Assembly (NCBI GenBank): GCA_958299035.1
Contig: CATQJL010000223.1
Location: 69,857,006 to 69,921,005 of the forward strand
DNA from: Cylicocyclus nassatus
Taxonomy: Eukaryota > Nematoda > Chromadorea > Rhabditida > Strongylidae
DNA: 64,000 nt
Direction of reading: 5' to 3'
Shown: piece after piece, positions 1 to 11,461 of the stretch
Position numbering within the stretch: the stretch's first letter is position 1
Layout of the letters: the number at the start of each line of letters is the position of its first letter
The notes under the pieces: generated by a model
What the model was told of the DNA's origin: nothing
The model's database searches: none
What the model saw: the letters and a program-made list of their open reading frames with translations, nothing else
Made by a program: the position numbers and the translations under genes

Positions 1-32
1 TCTCTCACATCCAGCGCCATGGATGTGAGAGA
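1..32. repeat. Short perfect hairpin at window edge
   Basis: Arms 1-13 and 20-32 are perfect inverted complements (TCTCTCACATCCA and its reverse complement) around a 6-base loop. It starts at the first base, so it may be the end of a longer repeat outside the window. Confidence 0.6.
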
Positions 33-113
33 GGTTGTTGATTGTTACCTCATGGATCATAACAAAGTCAATCTAGGAAACAGATTAAGACAGATTCAAG
101 ACGATGTAGTTAA

Positions 114-390
114 CACATTGATAGCAAGGTGACCAACATGGTGGGTCGTGCAATGCCAGCCACGTGGGACAATGTGACTTGAATTGTGTCAAGATTACTA
201 CTATTCTGAAGTTCGTTTCAGAACTTTTCTTTTGCTCTGACCCCAAAAACACTTTCGCTTTTCGGCTGCTTCTCAAAAGTACTGCAGCTGTATAGTATAT
301 GACAAACTGTAACTTTAGCTAAAATTTTCAACTTATTCACAGAAGGCCCCACTAGGCAGAAAGCTTTAAATGCGTGCTGTCGTCAACGTC
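114..390 (+). mobile_element. piggyBac-type MITE, copy A
   Basis: A non-autonomous element flanked by TTAA on both sides (110-113 and 391-394). TTAA duplication is the signature of piggyBac-superfamily transposons. The left end starts CACATTGA and the right end reads GTCGTCAACGTC, matching the termini of four other copies here. It shares internal blocks with them (the GTGGGTC stretches and CCACGTGGGACAATGTGA). No transposase is encoded; a 63-codon minus-strand frame over it is a chance frame. Confidence 0.75.
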
Positions 391-394
391 TTAA

Positions 395-833
395 ATCTGC
401 GCAGTATTGCATCCATAGCCAAAAGCTTACTCATTGATGCTTACTTTGAAACAAGGTTGGGAAGGGAGAGCACAAAATTATAAAGATTAGAATTTGTCTT
501 CTACCAGAAACCGTCAATCTCATATAGACCGCATAAGCCTACGCATGTCATTCTAAGCAGTTGGTTCTAAACCATTTTTTCCACGTGAATTTTTGTTACT
601 TGAAAATTACAGTCGCTGCTGTACTGTTTAATAATGCAGAATAACAGACATTCAAACGAAGCGCTTCAAAAACATTAAAACTTCAACCTCTCCCTCAGTT
701 GGTTTTTGAAAAGGGAAAAAGGAAAATACATTTAACCATCCGTGGTCGGTTGCTGCTATTTCTGGGTCGTGATGCGTTCAAAAATGGCTACAAAAATGCT
801 TGTAGCTCACTGTAGAGCAATTAATCTTCCTTA
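395..833. other. Unassigned AT-rich stretch
   Basis: I see no gene, RNA or repeat boundary that I can defend here. Confidence 0.5.
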
Positions 834-1479
834 CAAGAGAAGGATACTTAATCGCAGTGACGATTGGGTAAGCGGTGTATACCGCGTATGCTGTCCTCAG
901 ACGTTGATCTCTAAACCACATTCCATATCTGCTATGACGTCATTCTGGAGGAGTTATAAAGGATTTTTGCTGCAGTGGATAGTGGCTTGGACTGCAGAGC
1001 TGGACGTCGTGGGTTCGATTCCTCTGGGAGGCCACTCGTTTTGAGCGTGGTTTTTGTTCTGCACATTTTGTGCTTTCATATCATATGTGTTCATGAAGGT
1101 CTTTCAATGAAAAATTGAGTAAAGTATTCAATGAAAAAGGCTAAAAACGAGTGTTTTTAGGTTAAACGGCGGTTCAGTGCCAATTAATGTAAATATACTG
1201 CTTCATATTCTGAAAATCACCTTTTTTTGATGTCGACAGGTTTTGCAACTTGCCTGTTAAAATTTACAAAAATGCAAAACGGGTGGCATCTCAGGAGAAT
1301 CGACCCACGACGTCCAGCTCCGCAGTCCAAGCCACTATCCACTGCAGCAAAATTCTTTATAACTCCTCCAGAATGACGTCATAGCAGGTATGAAATGCGG
1401 TTTAGAGATCAACGTTTGGGCATGACGCGGTATGCACCGCTTACCCAATCGTCACTGCGATCAAGTATCCTTCTCTTGC
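834..1479. repeat. Foldback element with ~200-bp inverted arms
   Basis: Arms 834-1041 and 1279-1479 are inverted copies of each other with good identity. They are separated by about 240 bp of AT-rich spacer. Each arm carries a tRNA-like internal promoter pattern: in the left arm a box-A-like TAGTGGCTTGG near 980 and a box B, GGTTCGATTCC, at 1012-1022. A tRNA-derived SINE duplicated head-to-head is one reading. A 100-codon frame from 742 runs across the left arm and is not credible as a gene. Confidence 0.65.
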
Positions 1480-1839
1480 TAGCAAACATTTTTGTCCCAA
1501 ACTTTTTTTGTTTGCCCGCTGCTCTAGTATAAGCCAAGCAGCTTTTCTGAATTTCAATGAGTTCGTAGGTCATCAGCAAACTTTTGCAGTCACCGACTAT
1601 AAGGCTTGCTGATCTCAGGTGCTCACATCTTTTCTGTGAAGCGAATTGCGCGCATACAGAGGGTCAAGAAATGTATCAAATATCATGGAGTACAATGCAC
1701 GTTTTAGTTATAAAAATGGTCCAAATTACATCATTTTCTGATTTTTGGTTAAAGTTCAATAAAGATTAGCTTATGTGTGATCATGTTCATGTTGATAAAC
1801 GCAAAAGCAATGTTGCATCCTCCGGTTAAGTACTAGTTA
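1480..1839. other. Unassigned stretch
   Basis: AT-rich DNA with no supported gene. A 61-codon frame near 1584 has no recognisable features. Confidence 0.45.
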
Positions 1840-1843
1840 TTAA

Positions 1844-2155
1844 CACATTGACGACAATGCAGATTTTTAGTTGTCTGCCTTCTGGGACCAAGGCCTTTTA
1901 CGGACCAACCCACATTTTTCGACTATAGTTACGCATTCTGCCATCTGTAGTACACCTACAGCAAATCTGAAAGGCTGACAAAAAAGGTATAGTTTATCCC
2001 ACGATTTAGTGCCAAAGAAAGCTCATGGAGTGACTTTATATTAGGATAGTAGCCGTTTCAATAAAATTCAAGCCTTGACACACATGGTGTGTCAAGCGGT
2101 CCCACGCGGTAGTCATTGCTTGACACACCATGTGTGTCAAGCGGTGGTCAATGTG
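1844..2155 (+). mobile_element. piggyBac-type MITE, copy B
   Basis: Flanked by TTAA at 1840-1843 and 2156-2159. The left end reads CACATTGACGACAATG and the right end is its imperfect inverted complement, GGTCAATGTG. Near the right end a nested palindrome repeats the TTGACACAC..GTGTGTCAA motif twice. Same family as 114-390, 25426-25730, 28037-28301 and 37088-37393. No coding capacity. Confidence 0.85.
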
Positions 2156-2159
2156 TTAA

Positions 2160-3327
2160 TTCCACATGTGATGGCTTTTAAAACGTAATGGTTTTTCATT
2201 TCACTCAATATAACAAACGAAAGAATAGCAAAAGATGTTGGAACTAGAAAAATTTATCGTACGACTTTCCACTGTAACAATGGATAGATTCTTATCATGG
2301 TCTGCACTCCTCGTTCAAATTGATGACTCAACTTCGTTTGAATTATAAGGCCAATAGGTATAACATATCATCCTATAGGGTCATCCCCAAACTTGTGTCT
2401 TTCATACCTACGAAGGCATAGAATAATGTTACGCGAACGGTTTGAACTATTTGAATGCTATAAACATTGCAGTCCAGTGCTTTTATTTCTCTTCAGTCTG
2501 CCTTTCCAAGAAAGATAAAAAATTTTAAGTCCACTTTTATGAGACTGTAAGATATGTGAAGAATGCGAGAGTCATTACAAGCTAGAATTAGAACTTAATT
2601 CTCATTGATCATTGACTTCACAAAGTAAATGTGCGCTTAGGATTTCAATTTTGATGCTTGTTTTACGCCACAAGTAGAACTAGGTGATAATTTCACCTGA
2701 AGCTCTGACGGGTCAAGGAGCAAAACAGCTCTTCAGCGTAAAATAAACTGCTTTATAATTGAAGTTTGAAAATTGATGTTCTGCAGACAAGGCCCAGCTT
2801 AGCTCAACAAAGAACTTGTTGTTAAAATGTTTTAGCAGCTTTCGAAATCACTTCCCTGCGAGAGGTAAGACTTCTGCATAGTGTTTGGTCTATCTGTTTA
2901 TTATCACAATTTCTCCAAAGGTTAGAATTAGAAAAAATAAAAAATTTGAACATAGCAAAACGATAGGTTCAAATTTCTGCAATTAGTTGAGTTACCACCA
3001 AGCGAAAATTGAAAGCGCAGCAGCTACATGGAGAAAGAGAAGCTGTGTGGATAAGCGTTGAAACTATGTGTTTTGAACAGAATCAATTTCTTCTTGGGAA
3101 GAACATTTGGCAAGATTTTAAACGACTCAGCAACTCACGATTCAAGCAGCTCAACTTGACTAAGCCAACTCCACATTAGAAGTATGAAAAAAAGCTAACA
3201 TTTCTCCTTTTTTTTCTGTAGTAGAGCAAGCACGATAGTAGAGCACGAGAGCATTCTCTGCGAGTATATTCCAGTGCTCTATAATTTGCTAACTCGAAGC
3301 CTATAAATGAAGGAGGTCATTCTAGAT
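2160..3327. other. Unassigned AT-rich stretch
   Basis: No open frame, RNA gene or repeat boundary could be supported in this 1.2 kb. Confidence 0.5.
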
Positions 3328-3752
3328 TAAAGGCAGCGGCTCGGCAGATTCTCGACTTGCAGTTTTTTTTGGTTACCTGGGGTAATTCGGAGTGCTAATT
3401 CCGAAAATCCACATTGAAGAGCGCGAAAATGGCAAAAACCACCACCTGAAACCATTACGCGCAAGTCATTCTAATACGCGCGGACAAGCTTGCGATTCTC
3501 CCTGCCCCGTCAGAGGAGGCATGCCACAACGTTATAACAGCGTGGGTCCCGCAACGATTCTGCCCCTCTGACCAAGGCGGGGTGTGCTCCACTCGTCCGA
3601 ATTCAAAACGGAAGGCCTCGGGAAATGGTGGTTTTTTGCTATTTTCGCGCTCTTCAATGTGGATTTTCGGAATCAGCGAATCGAATTACCCCCAGGTAAG
3701 CAAAAAAACTTCAAGTCGAGAATCTGCCGAGCCCCTGCCTTCAAATGTTACC
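3328..3752. repeat. Foldback element, ~135-bp arms
   Basis: The left arm (about 3328-3462) and right arm (about 3600-3745) are inverted copies. Both contain GGCTCGGCAGATTCTCGACT and TTCCGAAAATCCACATTGA. The loop of about 140 bp is locally GC-rich. Two overlapping open frames at 3582-3884 and 3584-3793 lie on the right arm and reflect its base composition rather than a gene. Confidence 0.75.
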
Positions 3753-5260
3753 ATCCTAGCTGTGTGCTCCATCGTATCGGCGAATGGCGATAAGATCACG
3801 AAGAAAATAAGGATTAATATTTTGAAACAGCACTTTTGGGATGTTGTCGTATATCTTTCTATCGAAAAAGCTGTTAAGGGCTAGATTGTCTACTATGTGG
3901 ATTACCTCAGACTGTGTAGAGTAGTAGTGAAAAAGTTTGAATGATTTTCATTCCACCGGACTTTTTTTTGATGTGACGTAATTAAAGAGTGCAAAGGAAT
4001 TTCAAGGTTCGTTATAATCGACTTGTTTACGTAAATCTTTGTAATCTAAGAAGTACGATAGATATCGTTACTTCCATTCTTGAATAAAGGCGAATGCAAC
4101 ATATCTAAATTCCTCACATTGGTATGAGCTTATCTTGTAAGATTTTTCAGAAACGAAGTTTATTAACGAAAGACATTCCAAGCTAGCTTGGTGCCCTCTT
4201 TCTTTCCCAATATACTAGAGATACTTTGTTTCGTTCCACCAAGGTTCGCAACATAGCTTAACTTTGTACCGTTTTTACTTCCTTCACAACTAACTCATAT
4301 TCCTCGTTTCTCAAGTAAGTTTTGCAGTACCAGACAGAGCAAAGCAAGCTCTACAAGAGACACCGAAAAATTTGCTCAAAATTTGTTCTCCATAAAATTC
4401 GAAGCCGAATTTACAAAAGAATCAAATACTCGGAAAAGTTTAAAAAGAGTGCCTCTCTTCAAAAAATTCCTGCGGATTTCCCAATCGCTTGAAATGTACA
4501 AGCATACCTTCGATGGTTAGAGATAGGGTTGAAAAGTAAAGGTTGTTTGTATATCTACCTTTCAAAAGTTGAATTTTGTTTATGAAAAGTCAGAGAAGAG
4601 GAAAAAGATGTAAAACAATTAGCGAAAGCAGAAAAAACCTGTGAAAATTGAATGAAAACGCTGAATGAATTCGAAACCTTTTAGTTGACGGCCTCACAAG
4701 TAGCAAGTTCCCCTCCAGGAACAGTTTCTCCTCCACAACATGGAGGAAAAGAAAAGCGCTAACTCCTTCTTCGTGATGCCACAGCCATGTTTCGGAAAGT
4801 GGTTACTAAGAAGAAGGTATAAAAAAAGTAGAGAGCTAGTTTTAAAAACGCAAAGTTTTGTTTTTATTGCGCCGAAATGCATGTCAAGACCAATCTATTT
4901 TTTGATGCGTCGTCTGAATTTTTACCCCTTCGTTTAGTTCCTGTTATCTGCGAGTCAGATTTGTTCTGCTTACAATACTGAGCGGGATGTCCTCAAGTGC
5001 GTAATAAATTGTTGCTTACTAGCTCCATTATAGACCTATAAACAAAAACGAACTTTTTGCAGGTTTTTGCCAGACCCTCATCATAGTCAAAGGAATTAGC
5101 CCTCCGACGTTCTCTACATTATGAACACAAGCAAGATCTATTATATGCGGACAAAACCGCGTGAAAAGAGTCAAACTGGAGAAAAAGCAAGAGATTTCCG
5201 AAACACGGTTTTTGCGGGTTTCTCGCTCAAGCCAAAAAGGAAACAACAAAGAAAAGGGCA
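3753..5260. other. Unassigned AT-rich stretch
   Basis: Nothing that I can support. Opposed 62-65-codon frames near 4694-4937 show no known motifs. A short motif at about 4335-4365 (AGAGCAAAGCAAGCTCT) recurs in variant form near 17357, 55666 and 57607. Confidence 0.45.
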
Positions 5261-5373
5261 CCAGAGCCAAATGCCCCGCGCCCCGCGTTTGAGGTAACGA
5301 GGTAGCGCGCAGCGCGCGGAGACGCAGACGAGCAGAGGAGAAAAACCAGAGCCGGCGGATCATTTGGCTCTGG
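5261..5373. repeat. GC-rich hairpin
   Basis: Perfect 13-bp arms CCAGAGCCAAATG (5261-5273) and CATTTGGCTCTGG (5361-5373) enclose a markedly GC-rich loop with alternating GCGC runs. It stands out from the AT-rich surroundings. It may be a small MITE or a structured RNA; the sequence does not decide. Confidence 0.55.
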
Positions 5374-6398
5374 TCGTAGAACTGCGCGGGGTTTTAACGA
5401 AACCCTGTAACATTATTACCTTTCTAATGATCATTACACAACTAATGGCACTGATAACGTGGCAAGCGTCAAAAATCATTCCATGACGAGATAAGTCAGT
5501 ATTTTCGTGTTCAACTCTTTGCGCAACTGGTAGCAGTTACTCGTTTTTATCACCTCTAACAGCTCTCTCGTGAATCTCTAAAGCTCAATCGAAGCTAGAA
5601 AAACCTTTCTTGAAAGATATTATCTTGAGTATTGGGGAAAAAATTTTTTTGAGGTTTCTACAGAAACCTTCTTTTTAACACAAAATACAGAAATATGGCT
5701 TCTTCGACTTTTCACACAATCGTCTTCTTAGATTTCGGCTTCGAGCTTATGTGAAATGACCTCAAGCAATACTTAATTATTTTGTAAGCTTGCTTTTTGT
5801 CTAATGTTACCGCACAACTTGTTTAAAAAGCGAAAGTAGTATGAGTTATAAAAGCAGGAAGTCAAAATAGTTATTTCTGCACGCTCTAGAGTTACAGGGT
5901 TCAAAAACCTTCTTTATACCAACAATGAGCTGTTTTAGCAGCGTATTAATTTAATATATCTACATCTATGTTAGGCCACTGAAAGTTTTTTTTTCGTTTT
6001 TTTGATAGCCTGATTATGTCTTGATGATTTTCGTCCAAAACTCATAGAACGCTGATGATGAACAATGTTACCGACAGGGCTTAGCAGTTCAAAAGTGACG
6101 CAGCGATGCCGATTTCTCTAATTTTCATACAATTTCATCCTATCATTTTCAAAAGGCCTTGCCTATCGTGTGAAAAATCTTTGGTCACATTACAGATTAT
6201 GTAAACTCAAGCTTGCAAAGGCTATAATAGTGATTTATTCAAGAGAACCAACTTTGTGGGCATTGGCAAAACGTAGAATTACTGAAAATTTCATGAGCTG
6301 AATCTCTAAAACAGTCATTGATTTGCACAAATGATGTTCAATAACAATCATGCTTCAACTCTCAGGAACTTCCAAAGCTTTCATGTTGCTGCAGTTGC
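5374..6398. other. Unassigned AT-rich stretch
   Basis: No supported gene or repeat. Confidence 0.5.
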
Positions 6399-7222
6399 AT
6401 GTTAAATAAACTTACAAAAATTGAGATTGTTGCGGCTTTGGGGCTCGGCACTTTCCACCTCTCGCCGTACGACCCTACCCCATGCCTGCGCGATCGTGTT
6501 GCGACTACCCCTACATGCGTACTTGATAAAGCGCCACTAGAACGCCAGAGATCTTACACAAATAGTCATATAAATTTATCTCAAATAAAACAGAAAACCA
6601 CTACACTAAACGTGATACTGAAACTCATTAAAAGTACTAAACCTTTACGTCACGAGACGAGCCCCGATATCCCGCGCCACTATGCCCAAAACATTTTCTC
6701 CAAAAAACCTACTCAGGATTTTTCTTATTTCCGCCGCACGACACCTGGTCCGCACGGAATGTGCATTTCTCTTCACTCCCGCGAATGGTACTTGTTCGGA
6801 TCCCCGAACCACAAAGGTACTCTTCTTTGAATCAACTACTTGCTCGACCGCTTGCTCGGAACATTCATATGGGAGCTTGCCAGACGCCGCCGAACATTGA
6901 AAACCGATCAATAAGCGACTCGAAAAGAAAACAATGGACGGAGAAGAAGATATAGCCGCTCTGGCGCGGCTATATCAGCCCTCTGCTTGGCAGCGCGCCA
7001 GCAGAATGGCTTCAGCCGCGAAAGTACTAGCGCGACTGACAGTGCGGCAACCAGTGCTCTCGGCTCGCTATTTCGAGGAGCTGCTCGCATCAGGCGTCGA
7101 GTCTCTCTTCATCAACCACTCATCCTGTCTCGAGTATGGCTTACGCGAGATCACTTTTGGAGGATAAGTAGGAGGATCATGAGCACGGCAGAGCGAACTC
7201 CATCATGGACATAGCCGGTCGT
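6399..7222. other. GC-richer island with overlapping ORFs, identity unknown
   Basis: Open frames of 60-143 codons overlap on both strands (for example 6399-6830 and 6934-7167 on plus, 6645-6911 on minus). This reflects higher GC and few stop codons. The frame at 6934 begins with an acidic, Ala-rich peptide (MDGEEDIAALARLYQPSA) but has no domain that I recognise. A hairpin, ATAGCCGC..GCGGCTAT, lies at about 6951-6974. It could be a 5' exon or CpG-rich promoter of a host gene or a decayed element; I cannot choose. Confidence 0.3.
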
Positions 7223-7826
7223 ATTCAGCTCCTATACCCCTTTTATGTAAGTTTTTATGGATAATAAATATTTAATAAGACGTTTTAATAGTATACCGCT
7301 ACGTACCCTCAGGCAAAGGTCCGATCAACCCTTGGGTCTGACATGGAGGTTCCGTGGAGATTACTTAAATTTAGGTTAAATGTTAATTCTTTGAAGAAGA
7401 ATCAATTTTTCCTCCTTTCCTGACCCCTCTTTTCTTTCTTCTACCCTTATATTCCCCCCCCCTATTCAGTCTTCCCATATTTCTTCTTCGACCATTCCTA
7501 GTGGCTACAGGGAATGCAATCAAAGTGAGTTTTTTTTATCATTCTCTAAACTCAAACTGTGCAAGTGCACACTCGAGATTAACAAATTCATCGTCCTGTG
7601 AGCTAGTACCTCTAAAGATGATATTCAATTTTTTTACTCTGTCCTTCAGATTAAAGTAATCAAGTTTAATTTGGATTTTGCAAGCAAATGCCCGGAATTG
7701 AATTACCCTAGTCCTGTCTTGATAATCAACAGTGGTAATGTTTCTATTCCGCGATAGTGATGGTACGTTAGGTGACTATGTCAATGCATACTAGTAAAAA
7801 TATTTCGTAATTTGAAACAGGGTATG
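7223..7826. other. Unassigned stretch left of the composite element
   Basis: AT-rich and without supported features. It may contain decayed PLE2 sequence, because the next element interrupts a PLE, but I could not recognise any. Confidence 0.4.
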
Positions 7827-7828
7827 TA

Positions 7829-8018
7829 CAATACCACTCACATAACCTGCAAAATTTCCGTGAATGTGAATGCGAAATTCCCAAAATTCCGCGAACTTTC
7901 CGGAATTTCGCGAAACTCCTGAAAGTTCGCGAAGTTTCGCGAAATTTCAGGAATTTCGCGGAATTTTCGGAATTTTGCGATATTTAGGGATATTTTGCAC
8001 ATTCTGTGAGCGGTATTG
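7829..8018. mobile_element. Palindromic MITE 1, copy 1
   Basis: A 190-bp element flanked by TA, with inverted ends around CAATACCRCTCA and TGCAAAATTTCC. The centre is a chain of short palindromes built from TTTCGCGAAA and CCGGAATTTCGCG. It forms the left end of the composite unit. The frame over it at 7870-8154 is produced by the palindrome and is not a gene. Confidence 0.75.
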
Positions 8019-9037
8019 TACTCGACGTGCTAACATTTCTTACATTGTTTTGCTGCTGGTAACACATTGTAGGATAGAATATCTGCCAAATTACACGACT
8101 TTCGAATTTGAAAGAGAATTCATGAGAAGGCGATTTTGTAACATCATAATCTGACGAACAATTCAAATAAAGATCTGTGCTAAGCATGGTCCGATAGAGG
8201 TGTTCACAAAGTTTTCAACTCACAAAAATTTGCAGACAATTTCCGCAACAGGTAGGGGTAAAGTGCAGGCGAAGTTGCGATCTTGATTGATTCAGCTACT
8301 TCTATCTCACTTTAGCTTTACTGTAAGACTCTCTAGTGCAAAATAAATAAGATCGTAAAGATCGGGACCAAGAACCACTATGAGTGAAGTTTGCGGTTAA
8401 TCCGAAAACCTCAATATTTTGACCAAATTTTGCGCCGAGGCCAAGAGTGAGGAGCGATCGCGCTATATCAATGTGTATTGCTTCTAAGAAGCTGGAAAAA
8501 ATATGTAATGTATAAGTATGAGACAGGTGTCTAACGTGATTTTTGGGATTACAGAGCAATTTTGGGGGAGCCAATTTTACGGCCTGGGCTTGCATGTTGG
8601 GGGGCTAATAACTCTGCGAATATTACAGCTATGGGGCTGGTATTTGTTTTGTTGGACAGGTCTCTGAAAAAATGATTTTTAGAGAGAAAGTCGTAGAATA
8701 ACAAGTTTTCAATAAAAGTGCCTAATTGACAGTCGAAGTTGGGAAATCTGTCAATAAGGGCGATTTTACGCGCTTATATTTCTAAGAGTTGCAGGGCTGG
8801 GGTAATCTCATACGGTTATTAACGTGTAGTTTTGGTAGCTCCATTTTTCTAGGGGTAGCTCATGCCCATAGCTTCAACGTAGGAGGCGCTATATAAAGGC
8901 GATGACGCATATTTTGAATTTTATCTCCGTGGAGAGTGGGGATGACGGGCTGGGATAGCCGTTCTTCTATTTGTATTCGAGGGGGACACCACATATAATT
9001 CGGAGAAAATGCAGGGCTCCGCCTGTGGGAGCTCATC
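8019..9037. repeat. Composite element body, left part (copy 1)
   Basis: Closely matches 11462-12495 in the same orientation. No protein is recognisable. The sequence contains TATATAAAGGCG near 8890, in the same position as in copy 2. Confidence 0.65.
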
Positions 9038-9039
9038 TA

Positions 9040-9982
9040 CAGGGTGCGCCAGAATTATTTGCGCGTGTATTCTGCAACGCAAAACTCGTGCAAGACGAGA
9101 TCAGCGATAGGCAAGAAGCTATTTTGTTTCAGTAAAGTTTTATCATTAAGAGGCTATAGCATGAGTTGGAGTTTCTAAGTGTGGCTTGAGAAAAATCAGA
9201 AAATATCTTACTGATTGAGTTGCGCGCAGCACGCAGGTAATTTCAGAGAATCTTCTGCTTCTTCATAGGAAAATGCTCCTGTGGTGCAAGGAACACACCA
9301 CATGAAAGAGCAAGATTTCGGCTGCAACATACTATAAGCGCAAAATCTAGGATGGTCTGACAAGAAAATTATCGACGTTTAAACAAAGTCATGTGTTTGC
9401 TACATGCTCAAAAAGTGCACATTTAAGGGGTGCGAATGAGCGGAAAAAAAGCAGAAATTGACTCCAAATGAGGTTGGAGTTCAATTTCATCAGTGGAAAA
9501 AAATGAATATTTATCTAGAAGCTTTGTGAAAGCACTATAGCATTGAATCCGGTGACAGGCACGTTTCTGTAGCTTACAAATGTGATTTGAAAACAAAACG
9601 GCCACTGACACGCGGGTGGCATTGCATACTTTTTGTTGCCATTTTTGGAAGAATAATTGTTGGTGAACGCCAGTACCACGATTCGATAGCGCAAAGCCTC
9701 CTCTACACTGTGGACATAAAATCCCTTGAAAATGTCTCAAGAATCTCCAGTTACGGAATGAATTATGACTACCACAAAATTAGGTTTTTGCGCCTTCTAG
9801 AAGTATAAGTACGACAATTTCATTATTTGCACAAAGGTATGTCAATCGTCCTGGGCTCATGAAGCGTTGTTTTGTAGAGGATGATTGCAGCATTCTACCA
9901 CATAAATTTTGAAATCAAAACTATGAGTAGTTTCTTTGCAGCACTCATGCAAAGTTGACGCAAATATTTTTGGCGCACCCTG
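9040..9982. mobile_element. Mariner-type non-autonomous element nested in composite copy 1
   Basis: Terminal inverted repeats start CAGGGTGCGCCA and end TGGCGCACCCTG, with TA at 9038-9039 and 9983-9984. The empty site is preserved in composite copy 2 (CATCTATGAACC near 12498), which confirms both boundaries and the TA duplication. At 943 bp it is shorter than a full mariner (about 1.3 kb). The 105-codon minus-strand frame (9423-9740) has no DDE/D motif that I can recognise, so it is treated as a deletion derivative. Confidence 0.85.
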
Positions 9983-9984
9983 TA

Positions 9985-10600
9985 TAAACCTTCCACTTGT
10001 TTTTTTTAGTTCAGGGTCTCGCAATTTCTCACTTTTCTCCCCCCTCATTTTTCTTCCTCTCTTTATTTGTGCAGCGCGTGTGATAGTTACCCGCGGCCAT
10101 CTGGACCTGGTTAGGGGGCTAAAACCGGCTAGAAAGGGGTAAATAAGCTTAGAAAAACGCGATTTTTCCTTATTTTTCCTTATTTTCCCTCATTTTTCTC
10201 AATTTTTCTTATTTTCTTCAATTTCGATCGTGATGTAGGGGTATAAAGTGGGCGGAGCTTGTTTAAAAAGTTTTAGCTGTGTAAAAGCGCTGAAAGTGAG
10301 GTTATTTTTCGCTTTTTCAAATCTTTCGCTTAATTTTTCGCTAATTTTGTAGAGTTGGGAGGAAGAGGGGGTAGAGCTTCATTTGAAGGTGTTTGGGTGA
10401 AGTGGGCGGGGCTTTGGTCGGTGGATTAACAGTTTTGCAGTGGTTGATGGGGATTTGGTGGTGCTCACAATGGGGAAGTCGTGGCTGTTTGAAGAGAAGT
10501 GGGCGGGTCTTGCGGTTGAGTGGGCGGAGTCTTGTGAAGTGGATGGAGCCTTGGGGTCTAAAGGTGAAGGTGTAAATCTCCAAAACTGGCAAAATCAAAG
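9985..10600. repeat. Composite element body, right part (copy 1)
   Basis: Matches 12500-12840. It includes a conserved block near 10072-10110 (GCGCGTGTGATAGTTACCCG) and several GTGGGCGG motifs at 10240-10530. No gene is supported. Confidence 0.6.
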
Positions 10601-10880
10601 TTTTTGAGGTTGCGAAATCTCCAAATTCTCCAAATCTCCGATTTTATCGATTTTCGGAATCGCAACCTTCAGAATATCGATTTTAACGATTTTTGAGGTT
10701 TTCGAATTTGAGAAACATCGGATTTATCCATTTTTGATAATTTTTGGGAATTTTGCAACCTCCAGAATATCGATTTTATCGATTTTTGACAATTTTTGGG
10801 AATTTTGCAACCTCCAGAACACCGACTTTATCGATTTTTGACGATTTTTGAGGTTTTGATAGTTCTCTAACTTCAAAATA
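10600..10880. repeat. AT-rich minisatellite, ~52-bp unit (copy 1)
   Basis: Imperfect tandem copies of a roughly 52-bp unit built on CCTCCAGAATATCGATTTTA and TCGATTTTTGAC. The homologous array at about 12840-13130 in composite copy 2 has a different arrangement, so unit number varies. It generates long pseudo-frames in several phases. Confidence 0.75.
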
Positions 10881-10980
10881 TCGATTTTATCGCTGTTGAG
10901 CTGTGAACTGTAAGCCCCGCCCACTTCTGATGTTATTATACACCTAATATATGTATATTTCCTTCCACTCACTCCATATA

Positions 10981-11183
10981 CAATACCGATCATAATTCGT
11001 CAAAAAAGTCGCCGGAGTGCGGCCCACTCCGCCACACTCCGCCGCACTCTAGCGCATTCCGCCACACTCCGCCACACTCCGACGCACTCTAGCGCATTCC
11101 GCCACACTCCGCCACACTCCGACGCACTCTAGCGTTGTCCGCCGCAGTCCGGCGACTTTTCTGACGAATTATGAGCGGTATTG
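10981..11183. mobile_element. MITE 2 with CACTCC repeats, copy 1
   Basis: 203 bp, flanked by TA. Inverted ends read CAATACCGATCATAATTCGT and its complement. The core is tandem GCCACACTCC / GACGCACTCTAGC units. It shares its outermost bases (CAATACCG) with MITE 1, so both can be cut by the same class of transposase. It forms the right end of composite copy 1. Confidence 0.75.
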
Positions 11184-11185
11184 TA

Positions 11186-11272
11186 TGTTGAGCAGTCTGT
11201 TATATCCCCCTTGTTCTTCCACACTGGTATCGTTGCGCTCTTGTAACAATCGCTGGGCATCTTCTTGCATTC
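11186..11272 (+). pseudogene. PLE2 fragment trapped between the two composite copies
   Basis: 87 bp that belong to neither composite copy. Its open plus-strand frame (about 29 residues, ending ..RWASSC) continues without a frame change across the 11275-13410 insertion into the PLE2 endonuclease-proximal frame, which starts at 13413 with VRNYLCDTACITKN. I therefore assign it to the interrupted Penelope-like element. The match rests on frame continuity and position, not on a recognised motif. Confidence 0.5.
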
Positions 11273-11274
11273 TA

Positions 11275-11461
11275 CAATACCGCTCACAAAATGTGCAAAA
11301 TTTTCGTGAACATCGCAAAATTCCGAAAATTCCGCGAACTTTCCGGAATTTCGCGAAACTCCTGAAAGTTCGCGAAGTTTCGCGAAATTCCAGGAATTTC
11401 GCGGAATTTTCGGAATTTTGCGATATTCGGGGAAATTTTGCACATTCTGTAAGCGGTATTG
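11275..11461. mobile_element. Palindromic MITE 1, copy 2
   Basis: 187 bp, very similar to 7829-8018. The right-hand TA is mutated to CA here. Open frames on both strands are by-products of the palindrome. Confidence 0.75.

Larger units (their letters stand above)
7829..11183 (+). mobile_element. Composite TA-flanked element, copy 1
   Basis: A unit bounded by the same inverted terminus at both ends: CAATACCACTCA at 7829 and ...GAGCGGTATTG at 11183, flanked by TA at 7827-7828 and 11184-11185. In order it holds a short palindromic MITE (7829-8018), a body of about 2 kb, an AT-rich minisatellite (about 10600-10880) and a second MITE (10981-11183). It is longer than copy 2 (11275-13410) because another TA-flanked element is nested at 9040-9982. 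The TA target suggests Tc1/mariner-type mobilisation. No transposase is visible. Confidence 0.7.

Noticed and set aside
5028..5363. 111-codon minus-strand ORF
   Set aside because: Explained by the GC-rich hairpin; composition is biased and no motif is seen.
7870..8187. ORFs over MITE 1, repeated at 11129-11633
   Set aside because: Open on both strands because of the palindromic MITE; the frame is not kept beyond the element.
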